Below, piece by piece: positions 34,901 to 46,900 of a stretch of 64,000 nucleotides of DNA. A program made the position numbers and the translations under genes. The stretch spans positions 1,311,630 through 1,375,629 of the forward strand of contig JAJGOT010000207.1 in NCBI GenBank assembly GCA_022457155.1, given 5' to 3'. The notes beneath the pieces were generated by a model. It saw only the letters and a list, made by a program, of their open reading frames with translations, did no database searches and was not told the origin of the DNA. Origin of the DNA: Cladopsammia gracilis (Eukaryota; Cnidaria; Anthozoa; Scleractinia; Dendrophylliidae). Within the stretch, counting starts at the first letter, position 1. Every line of letters starts with the position of its first letter.

Positions 34901-37900
34901 GACAGTGTGTTCAAATCGTTGAAAATCCTCACGGCATTCAAGGAATAGTTCTTTTTCGGGTTGAATCTCTTTGTTAGCAGGTCGATGAGTGATTTGTCTG
35001 CATCAGCCTGATAGATCAATTTACCACCTCGGAAGGCATTCAGTTTCATTTCATTGAAAAGTTTGGGGACATCGATGAGAAGCCCACCATAGTGGTCTTT
35101 TTGAATCTTGAAGGCATTTCTGCGAGGTTGTTTATATTTCCTAAGCCCCGTTCCCGTTTTTTTGTATTTTGGTAAAGCTTTAATCATAGATATTGTGAAT
35201 AGATATTTCTCAAAGATTGGTCTTTCCACATCTCTCCGTTCTTCTAATTTTTTAACGAGCCTATCTTTTGACTCTGGGCTGAGTCCTTTTTTGTTTTTCG
35301 CCCCCGTGATTTCACCAGATACCTTTTTTCGTTCTTGCTTTGCTTTTTTCTCCGTGTCGATTAAGCCATCTGATTCCAATGAAAGTAAGTCATTAGGTTC
35401 TGGTAACCCGATTGCCTTGATAAATGCTAATTCCGACTCTTCAAATCCTTGGTTCGGGATAAGGATGTCTGCTTTCGGCACCGCGGTTGCTCCCTTTTCT
35501 TCTTCCGCAGCAGGTACCTGAGGAAGCTCTCTATTCTGCGTGACGATGTCTTGGATGCCTTCAGTCAACGCAAGTTGATTTTGCCTGAGTTGCTCAATCA
35601 TTGTATCTTGTTTTGCATCTGTCTTCTTTTGTTGCTCAAGCAAGGGTTCTCTGAGAGTCTTGAAATAATCACTCATGACAACATCCCGCCCTTTTTCTCG
35701 GTCTTTCATTTCATTTTTCACTTCTGTGACGGCTTTCGCGATTTGATACCCTTCAAATTCTCTACCGACAAACTTTCGTATGTTGTTAAGATCCATTTTA
35801 AGTGACAAAACAACATTTATCTCCAAAGATAAATGTTATCTCAACACTTAAAATGAAGATTCCAAATTATGATCGAAACGCGAGCGGAGCGAAGCCAGAC
35901 CGAAAGCACTGTGATTTCCTTGATGAAGATTTCCGAATGCTCATTGCGGGTCAAACCCGTTGCGGAAAAACAAACACTTTGATGCACATGTTGCGAAAAC
36001 CTCTCGTCTTCTATGATAAAATTTATTTCTACTCTCCCAATCAACATCAAGACAAAATCGTTGATCTACAAAAGTTGATGGAAGGTGTCAGCCAAAAAGT
36101 CGGATATCCAGTTCTCGAAATTCTGGGGCCAGATGACATCATGAATACCTCAGATTATCCAAGCAACAATCGGAAAGTCGTCGTGTTTGATGACCTCATG
36201 AACTCATCCGATCGAATTCAAAAACAAATCGCAAATCATTGGACAGATGGAAGACATCACGGAATCAGTCCAATTTATCTTTCCCAGTCCTATTATGATG
36301 TTCCACAAAAGATTCGTTTGAATTGTTCACACATGCTGCTTTATCCACCAGCAACAAAAACTCACCTCGATCTCATTGCAAAAGAGAATTTGATTGACCC
36401 CCATCTTTTCAACAAACTTGGACCCTTCGAATTCCTTTTCCTTGACAAAGAAAAGAAAAGTGTTGCCAAAAATTTTGATGAAACCTTTTAAAATGGGCAT
36501 ATTCAACAATGTAGGACGATACACAGGTGTTGACATGAGGGAATACATGAAAAATTTCAACAAACAAGTTCAACAAGGTGGTTTGAAATTAGACACCAAC
36601 AATAATTATGATATCCAACAAAAACGACTGGCTAATGTTGCCGAAGGAGTTGACAATGATGACGCAATCACAAAGCACCAAGTTGACACGCTTGCAACGC
36701 AATTGCGAGCAGATTCTCTCCAGGTGGATGGGTCTTCCCATATGACTGGGGATCTTGATCTCAGGGGACAAAAACTCATCAACCCCGGGGAAATAGAAAT
36801 GAATCGCAAATTGATCGTCAATCTGGACACTGATGAAAACCAGGATTTGTCAGCGGTGAATATGGTCACTCTGAAAAAATTCCACCCTGATGTATCAACT
36901 CATGAAGTCACGAAGGACCTGGATTTGAAAGGGCTTTTCAACGTGAAAAACTCAAAACAACAAACATGGCATGATTTGGGAGCGCATTATAACAACCTGG
37001 TTTCTTATAATGACGTCAAGAATATCTTTCTCAGCCGCAAAGAGACGTTTCCAATGGAGACGGCTTTGGATATGGGAAATCACACCATTTTTAACGTGAA
37101 AGATCCCGAAGTTGCCGATCAGGGCGCAAATATGCGATATGTGGATGCCCAATCCGCGAAAAAGCTTTCGTTGGAAGGTGGGACAATGACCGGAAACTTG
37201 GATATGAATTCGCAACAAATAAACAATATCGCAGCGCCAACTCTGAAGCATCAACCCACGTCAAAATCTTATGTGGATGGCAAGATAGGAGGTGTGGTAG
37301 CCCACACGATGGAATTAGAAGAGAAACTTAAAGAATATGTCAATGAATCGCATATCACGTCAACCTCTCACCCGAAGGACGCATTCCGCTATCTGATGGA
37401 AAATGTGGATGAATCCAGCTCTGAACATGATATGGAAGTAACTGGCATAACTGATTTTTCAAATTCACCGCATCATTTCAACAAGAAGGCTTATGACTTG
37501 AAAATAACAAAAGATCATTTCAATGAATACGATGGGAGACTTGGATTCAATATGTTCAAACTCCCAGAGGGAGAGTTTACCGTGTGCGTGGAATTCTTCC
37601 CCGCGTCAATGGATGGTGTGAGCGTCAACGTTGTGAGCGCCAGTCTGAATATCAATCAACAATCAACTAAGAAGTTTTCGGGGTATTCCAGATCCATTAT
37701 CCATATGCATAAATGGAAGATCACTCCACCTGAATTTATTTTCCTGGATTTGAAATGGCGAGGCACTGCCGAGTCCGCTGAAAAAGGAAATGCAAATCTG
37801 ATCATATATGGCATTGCTGGTTCCCAACCTGATGTTGCAAGCAGCGTCTTCGATTCCCCTTTTGTTTTCGAAGCAGGGAAGATGGTTATGGAGACTGACT

Positions 37901-40900
37901 TGGATTTGAATGGCCACAAATTGCTCAATTCAAATTTGAAGAATAATTTCCTGCTGATTGGAAGATTTAGAAAATCATCTGGAGACGCCATAAATATACT
38001 TTTTGATAATTTTTTCAATGATATAGTCATCCCCATTCGATGCAAATTAATTAAAGCGTTTTCTCAAATTTTATCGAAAACATCTTCTTTTCCACAACTA
38101 AGTTTATATCTCCCAGATAAAGAATCACAAAGTGGAACGAGGGTTAGCAGAGATAATAGAATTCAATTATTTTCTTTTTCAAATGTTGTTTATAAGGAAG
38201 GAGAATTATTTACAGCAAGAATAGATGATCGAACATTAAATATTGGCCAGGCCCAAATCACATTTCTTTTTGAAATTATCTAGAAAAATGAGAGCGAGAG
38301 AAGCGATCGAAGGGAGCGAGCGAAGCGAGCCGAGCCGAGTGAAGCGAGCGCGAAAACAAAACATCTTTGGTTTCAATCACATCAACCCCGCAATTCGGGA
38401 AGAAGAACTGGAAGAGATCAAAAAACTTTATCGATTTTATCACAAAAGATTTTGGTGTTTGAAACGAGCGCATGGTCGATTCAAGAAAATGAATCTGCTC
38501 ATGAATTTGACCTCTTCCGGTCTGGTTGCAATCGGGACGATTGCTGGGGCAACAACAATGAATCCAATCGTTTTGGGAGTGATTTCAGGAGCAGGACTGA
38601 TCTTGAAAACCGCGAATGAAATGAAGAATCTGAAAAGCAAAATTAAGATGGCGAAATTCGCTTTTACCACCTATGAAAAAACATTGAGTGATTTGCGCTT
38701 CGCTTTGCGGGGAGGAAAATTCGACAGGGATGAATTTTTGTTTTCAATGGAAGCGATTGATGGGATTGTGATTGATTTGGGGTTGGATTTGGAAAAGTTT
38801 GAAGCTGAATGGGAGAAAAAATTTGAGGGTTGAGTGAGCGAAGCGAGCCGGGAGTGAGCGAAGCGAGCCGGGAGTGAGCGAAGCGACCGAAGGGAGCCGT
38901 TGCGAGCCGGGAGTGAGCGAAGCGACCGAAGGGAGCCGTTGCGAGCCGGGAGTGATTCAACTCCAAATGGAGTGAAATCACACATTCCCAAGCGAACCAA
39001 AATCTGGTTCCATAATCATTTCAACAACTTCTGCTGCTGAGAAATCTTCTTCAAAATCATTTCCATTAAAATCAAAAATCTAAAAGTTCCCCAAGAAAAT
39101 CTTCTGGGTGATGACCTGATTTTTCGAGTTCAAGTAAAATTTTTATTGCAAAATCGTCATTAAAATTGAGATTCATCAATTCTATAATATAATCACTGTC
39201 TTCCATCATTCTTTCGAAATCTTCTGCTTCCATTTTTAAATAAGAAAAAAAATTATTATTATTTTTTTTTTTTTACTCCATATAAAATGGAGTTGAAGGA
39301 ATTGAAAACGAACCAAATCACAACCGAAGAACCGCAAATGAAAAAAACAATGCATCCATTTGTTGAAATCCCTCTCCGGTTCAAAGAAAGACCAATCACT
39401 CTCAAACTTGAGAAATGCGTCTTCAAAATTCATAAGAATGAAAACGGATTTTCATTGGGAATCAATCTAGATCAATCACCCCCTGAAATCAAAGAAAAGA
39501 TGAAAGAGATAGAGGGGCAGATCAGAAAGCTTGCAATGGAGAATAAGTCAAAAGTTGTTAGACAAAATTGGAGATTCGGAAATTTTTCAGAAACAGATTT
39601 CAACCTGATTAAAACGGATCGAAGCGAGATGGAAAAAGTTTGGGGAAAGTTGTGGTTGACTCAAAAAGGAAACATCAGCGTTCCATTCTCGAAATTTGGT
39701 GAAGGAGAAGTTGGGCAAAGAAAATCCATTCGGTTTGACCCGCATGATCACATTGGAGAAAAACTAACAGGGCATGTGATCTTTCGAATTTCTCGCATCT
39801 TTTGTGGAAACTGTCAATCCATTTCATGTTCAATCAATTCAGTTTTTGTAACAAAATTCAATGGAAACGTTTCAGCGTTTGATAACTTTGAAGATACTGA
39901 GGAGGTAGACTGGTAAATGAAGTGAATGAAGACTTGTAAGTTTTTTCATTTCTTTGAAATGAAAAAAAACGTTTTCAATGAGGTTAATTTTTTACCTTGA
40001 TTTTTTTTCCCCTCTGATTTTCACTCAATTTTTCAATGAAGAAAACAAAATCAGGAGATTTCCATGTAAGATAATGAGAAATTTCCTCAGAATCAAGGAA
40101 ATGAGTTTTCTTCTTGAGGATTTGATTGATAAAAACTTGGCTTGAAATTTTAAACTTTTCTAGTTCATCCAAATCAAAAATATCTTCTCCATCAACTTGG
40201 AAAAAAGGTTCATCTGTTATTTCATCCCGAATGTAAAAAACTTTTCCATCTTTCCTTTTAAATTTTTTGTTTGCTCTTTTGAGAACTCTCCAAATGTTGG
40301 CAATTGGAATTCCTGTTTGCTGGCTGGCTTCCTTAAATGTATAAAAAATATTTTTTTCTTTTCCTTCTTCCTGAATCGAAAACTTCATTTTATTTGGGGA
40401 AATATTTTTTTTTATTTTTTCCAAATAAAATGAATCTGCGAGATTTGAAAAACTGGGCCCGTGAAGAAGGAATTGTTGGATTCTCTCGAATGTCCAAAGC
40501 CGAATTGATGGAACTTTGGGAAGAATCTCAACCCGAGGGACCGAGAAAGAAAGGAAATCTCGGCGCCCCATTTATTTTCAAAGCCCCGAAAACCCTCCTA
40601 GATTCGAGAAATAAAAAAATTCCTGTTCCTATTTTAGTTCCGGAAAGAAGAGATTTTCCTTCCAGAAGAATTCCTTCAGTCATTGAACAAAATGTGGAAA
40701 CCGTTTCTGATTGGTTGAAATGGTTGGAAAGTACGGATGATGTTGATCTTCGGAGAAGATCGAATCCCGCGGTTGAAAGATTGAAGAAGCAGATTGAGAA
40801 TTTGTGGGATCGTCAATTTGTTGTTAAAGAAAGAAGATCCGCTTTGAATGGATTTGCAAGACAATTGGAAATCCAAGGAGATGATTCCCCAACTCCTCAA

Positions 40901-43900
40901 GATTTTCTCCGGCGAGTGAGAGGTGATGTGGTTGAGTTGATCAAGCTAAATCGACAAACCAGAATCAAATGCGTGTTGGTGTGTCGGCTGGTGAAGCCTG
41001 ACTTGGATGATGAAACAATGATTGAAGAGACGCCATTTTTTCATTCACGCATGAAAAGAAATTTGGAGGGAACTGACGCTGATGAGTTGTTTGATGAAAT
41101 GGGGATAGAAATGATTGAGAATCTGGAGAATTTTAATCGAAGAGGAAGTAATTGGGCGTTTGAAAGAGTTATCAGATTGGAAATTCATTTAGTTCAATGG
41201 AACCCATTGGGTGGATCTTCATACATTCCTCTTCCAAAAGAAGTGGCAAATAAGAACGCTGTGGTGAATATGCAAAACGAAGATGAGATGTGTTTCAAAT
41301 GGTGCATGGCAAGAGCAACACATATGGTGACACAGAATCCTGAAAGAATCACACGTTTGCTGAGAACACAAGCTGAAGAGCTTGATTGGAGTGGAATTGG
41401 GTTTCCAACGACTTTGGCAGATATTGAAAAATTTGAAAGGAGAAATGACATTTCAGTGAATGTTTTTGGGTGGGATGGAAAGCTTTTCCCCCTGCGAGTG
41501 ACGGATGAAGAAAAGGTCCAACATGTTGACTTGTTGCTGTTGAAAAAAGAGTTTAAAAGCCATTTCTGCATCGTGAAAAACTTTTCTCGCTTGGCTGGGT
41601 CGCAAGTGTCGAAAACGAATCGACAAAGATTCTTCTGCAAGAGATGTATCAGTTCATTTCCCAGTGATGAAAGCCTGAGAAAACACCAAAGCAAATGCGT
41701 GGAATTTGAAGCAGCGAAGATTGTGATGCCTGAAGGTGAATGTTCTTTCAGCAACTTCTCAAAGATGATTCATGTGCCAGTTGTGGGTTATGCTGATTTT
41801 GAATCAATTTTGAAACCTGTGGAGGATGAGGGAAGGAAGAAGACTCAGAAAATGCAAGAACATCTTCCCTGTGGATTTGCGTTTCATTTGGTTTCCCCGT
41901 TTTTGGAAATGGAGCCTGTGTTGAAACGAGCTGGAAATGAAAAGGAATCGTTAGAACTTCCTAAAGAATTCATCAGAAAACTCATTGAGGAAGTGAAAAA
42001 GGCACAGCTGGGATTAAAACAGAAGAAAATGATTCCACTCTCCCAAGAAGAATGGGGAATTTACAATCATGCCACATTTTGTTGGTTGTGCCGGGGTGAA
42101 TTTGAAGGAAAGGGGGAAATGATGAAAGTGCGAGATCACTGTCATTTCACTGGGAAATTCAGAGGAGCAGCTCATCGCTATTGCAATCGAATGTTTCAGA
42201 GACCAAAATTCACCCCCGTGTTTTTCCACAACCTGGCAAACTATGACTCACATCTTTTCGTGAGGGCTTTGGGTACATTGGATGAAGTTTTGGATGTACA
42301 ATGCATCCCCAACAATGAGGAGAAATATATTTCCTTCTCCCTGAAGTTTGAATTGAAACGGGAAAATACTTGGGATGGAAAAGAAATTGTTGTGAAGCAT
42401 GAAATCCGTTTTTTAGACTCTTTCAAATTCATGGCATCTGCCCTGGGAAATTTGGTGGGGAATCTTCCCAAGTCAGATTTAACAGAAACTGCGAGATTTT
42501 TCCAGGGAGAAAAGTTTGACTTGATGACAAGGAAAGGAGTTTATCCCTATGAATTCATGGATTCATTTGAAAAGTTTGATGGGATCTTACCAGAGAAAGA
42601 AGCGTTTTTCTCCAGATTGAATGACGCAGGAATTGGAGATGACGATTTTGAGCACGCGAAGAATGTCTGGGAGAAATGGCAGATGAAAAACATGGGAGAG
42701 TTTCATGATCTCTATCTGAAAACGGATGTGTTGTTGTTGGCAGATGTTGTTGAAAATTTTCGAAAACTTTGTGAGGAAAACTATGAGTTGGATCCTGCTC
42801 ATTTCTTTACAACCCCTGGGATGGCGTGGAATGCAATGTTGAAAATCACAGGGGTGAAATTGGAATTGTTGAATGACGTGGATATGCTGCTGATGGTTGA
42901 AAGAGGAATGAGAGGTGGAAATTCCAATGCATTCAAGAGATATGCAAAGGCAAATAACAAATTCATGGAAGATTTTGATGCAAGCCAACCCTCCAAATTC
43001 ATTGTTTATCTCGATGCAAATAACCTTTATGGATGGGCAATGTCAAAGCCTCTTCCAGTTGGTGATTTCAGATGGATGAAGGAAGATGAACTTCGGAATT
43101 GGAAGGAATTTGTGGATGAAGAAGGCGTTGGATGCATTCTGGAAGTTGATTTGGAATACCCAGAGGAGCTGCATGATTCACACAATGATTTTCCCCTGGC
43201 TCCAGAAAGTTTAAAGCTGGGTGGAGTGTGGAAGTTGACTCAAAATCTGAGAGACAAGAAGAACATGGTCCTGCATGGAGAAAATCTGAAACTCTTCCTT
43301 TCCTTGGGAATGAAACTGAAAAAGGTGAGAAGAGGGATTGCATTTCGGGAAGAAGCCTTCATGAAATCTTATATTGACAAAAACACCAAATTGAGAATGA
43401 ACGCTAAGAATGCATTTGAAAAAGATTTCTTCAAGTTGATGAATAATTCAGTTTTCGGGAAGACAATGGAGAATGTGCGAAAAAGAGTTTGCATCGAACT
43501 GGTGAAAGATGCTGAAAGAGCAGAGAAACTGGTTAACAAGTCAAACTTTGCTGATTTGCAAATTTTCGATGAATTTCTGATTGCGGTGAAGATGAGGAAA
43601 ACTCAGATTGTGATGAATAAACCAGTTTATGTGGGAATGTCCATCCTGGATTTGTCGAAAACCTTGATGTATGACTTTCACTATAATTATGCAAAGAAAA
43701 AGTGGAAAGATCTCCAAGTTCTTTACACAGACACAGATTCACTGGTTTATGAAATTGGAACAGAGGATTTCTTTGCTGACATTGTGGAAGATGTAAAAGA
43801 GCGTTTCGATACAAATGACTTTCCCAAAGATCACCCCGCTGTCTTGAACGGGTTGCCAATTGTAAAAGAAAACAAGAAAAAGATTGGGTTGATGAAAGAT

Positions 43901-46900
43901 GAATGTGGTGGGAAAATGATGAAAGAGTTTGTGGCATTGAGACCAAAACTTTATGCTTTCCTGCTGGATGAAGGAAAGGAAGAAAAGAAAGCAAAAGGAG
44001 TGAAGAAATGCGTGATCAAAAAGCAGTTGCGGTTTGAAAACTTTGTGAAATGCTTGAAAGGAGAAGGAAATGAAATTCGAAAGCAAAATGTGATTCGAAG
44101 CAGACAACATCATCTTTACACAGAAAGAATGGAGAAGATTGCGTTGTCTAACAATGACGATAAGTTAATAGTCTTGGAAAATGGAATTGACACGTTTGCA
44201 AGGGGGCATTGGAGATTGGGTGAAAGAAAGGAAGTGGAAGTGGAAGTTGAAAGAAAGGAAGTGGAAGTGGAAGTTGAAAAAGAAAAGATTGAATTAAAAA
44301 TGTTAAGAACGGAAGAAGATATTAAAGCAGAGCGGCTGGAGAAGAAACGAAAACAAATTGTTCGCTTCCTGAAAAAGAAGGAGAAATTCGGAGAACGTGT
44401 TGAGTTGTTCATTCTGGAGCAAAAATTTCATGTGAAAGAAGATGTTCTGCTGGGAATGGGAATGAAAATTTTGAAAGGATGGCCAAGATATGTGGTGCAG
44501 GAAGAGGAATAGATTTTCCGAAATTCATTTTCCGGGAAAGATTTTGAAAATTATTTTCCGGAGTGGATTTAAAATTATTTTCCCGGAGTGGATTTTCCGG
44601 AATAGATTTTTCACCTTAATAGTAGATTATAATCGCTGGTTCTGGTGGGATCCGAGGCCACCTTAATTCAAACGTATTCGAATTGATTAAAAACATGTTC
44701 AACATGTAGCAATTGGTGAAACATGTTGCAATTGGTGAAATTGTGGGGAATTGAGGGGAACAATAGAGAAGTGAAACGTTGGAAATGTTTGTGGAGAATT
44801 GAGGGGATGTGAAACGTGGAGGATTGAGGGGATGTGAGAGACTGGAAGTTGTGTAGGAAATCATGGGAAAAAGTTAGAGGTGAAACGTGTGGACTTTTGG
44901 GGGATGATGTTACGTGAGAAATGAGGGGAAGGAAGTTGAGAATGTTGTGCTGGATTGAAGAGAAAAAATCAATGATTTTTACGTTAAAATTAACGTGGCC
45001 GAGGATTGCACCAGAACCAGCGATTATAATCTACTGCGTCGTTTGTACTAAGGGCCTGGAGGTTCCCGCAGTGTGCACTATGGACTGAGAGGTCTGCACT
45101 GTGGAGTAGGTCGTCTGCACAAAGGGCGTGGACGGCAAAGTTGAAACCAAAGACTGCGTCGTTTGTGCTAAGGGCTGCGAGATTCCCGCCCTGGGCCCTA
45201 TGGACTGAGAGGTCTGCACTGTGGGATAGGTCGTCTGCACGAAAGGCTGGGATGGCAAAGGTGATGTTGAAAGCGAAGACTGCGTCGTTTGTACCAAGGC
45301 CTGCGAGGCTCCCGCCGTGGGTACTATGGACTGAGAGGTCTGCAATGTGGGGTAGGTCGTCTGCACAAAGGGGGTGAACGGCAAGGTTGAAACCAAAGAC
45401 TGCGTCGTTTGCACTAAGGCCTGCGAGATTCCCGCCGTGGGCCTTATGGACTGAGAGGTCTGCACTGTGGAGTGGTTCGTCTGCACCAAGGGTTGTGTCG
45501 TGGTCGATTGCCCATAGGATGCCCTATTTCCAAGGATTTGTGCCAGTACCTCCTTGGTTGGCCTCCTTTCTTGCAGGATGGGATCGTCTTCTTTTGCATT
45601 TAGAACAAAAAGTAGGACCCATAATACGTGCTTGCAGTGGCAAGGACGCCTATCAGGACAAGAACAGGAGATGGAATGGCAAATGTCCACCTCGTAACTT
45701 TTCTGACCGTGCTTAACGATGAATTTTACGTGGTCAGCTGCAATTTGCAACATCCCATCAATTTCCATTTCACTCGCCTCTGCTTTGGCACGGCTGAGCG
45801 ATTGGGCAAATTGTTTACTTAACTGGCCCTTAGCACCCCTTTTTTTCTTTCCTCGTTTCGTGGGGCTATGTGAAGAACCCGGGTCTACGCATCCATCTGC
45901 ATCGGCTAGTGAGTACGGGTCACCCTCGAAGTCATCGTCTAAAATTTCTCGGCCATAAGCCCGTGCTCGTTGTAGTTGACCTTCTCGCTGCTTTCTGCTG
46001 ACCTCTTTGCTGCTTGGTCCTTTGCCAGACGATTTTAAACTTCCCTCCATGAAGCGCTTCAAGGTTTTCTCGAGTCGTAGGTTTTCTCCGACGTCATGGC
46101 GTGCGGCATCTACTAAACTAAGTTGAACAGCGCCTGACTTCACCCAAGTGGAGTGGCCTGTTTCGGCCATGTTCATGCGTGGCGCGTTGAAGCTATTTTT
46201 AAAGGCTCTGAAGATGTGGGTTTTCCTATTTTCCCACCATTCGATCCACGGGGCCAGGATTTGCTTTTCTTCTGGCTTTTCTTTGATAAAGCGATTCAAC
46301 TCCGCTCTTTTCTTTTCGAAGACAGAAACCGTGTTGGCTTCCAACAACGCATGGGCCAAACTTTCGAAGCGATTCTTTCTGGTGCCATGCAGTTTTGCGC
46401 TTCTCCGGTTAACAGACTGCTTGAAGTGGAATTCGCAAGAGACCACCTTTGAAACTGCAGCCTCGCCGAAAACAATTCTAACTGCATTCCACTCTGCACC
46501 CGCCTCGTCAAGCACCCACCCACACGGGTTGAACACGTAATGGTCATCTCCTGATACGTCTTGTAGCACCTGAAATAAATGGACTGTAAGCTTTAATCTC
46601 GCAAATGTATTAGAGACGTCAAACTCATCGCATTTCTAGCAACAACTGGATCCCATAATCCTTATAGTAACTACAATATTCTCTTGTATAACTTAGTCGC
46701 AAAGTTGTGAAATGTTTCTCGCAGCACTTGACTTGCTATAAGAAACTTCAAGTAAAACACGAGGTGAAGCCGTCAAATACAATAGGCCACTTCGAAAAAT
46801 ACCATAATAATCTTTTTTGTGCAGGCTCAGCCTCACCGGGGTTTAATTTTTCAAGTCTCCTTTGTTAGAATGGCACAATGGAATTCAGAGTACATGTAGG

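Larger units (their letters stand above)
26561..45035. mobile_element. Full-length Polinton/Maverick (adintovirus-like), 18,475 bp
   Basis: Terminal inverted repeats start AGTAGATTATAATCGC and end GCGATTATAATCTACT. They are flanked by exact 6-bp duplications GCGTCG (26555-26560 and 45036-45041), the Polinton hallmark together with AG...CT termini. It contains a protein-primed DNA polymerase, integrase, protease, packaging ATPase, capsid and penton genes, all without visible stops or shifts. It lies inside the last coding exon of the MULE transposase. The TIRs match wherever I compared them, so the insertion should be recent. Confidence 0.95.

Noticed and set aside
44616..45035. LTR of a retroelement
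   Set aside because: The repeat is inverted, not direct, and flanks polymerase B and capsid genes, so it is a Polinton TIR.
45141..46540. Plus-strand ORFs of 64-130 codons
   Set aside because: Antisense shadows of the MULE transposase exon, which has the SWIM finger and C-x2-H motif on the minus strand.
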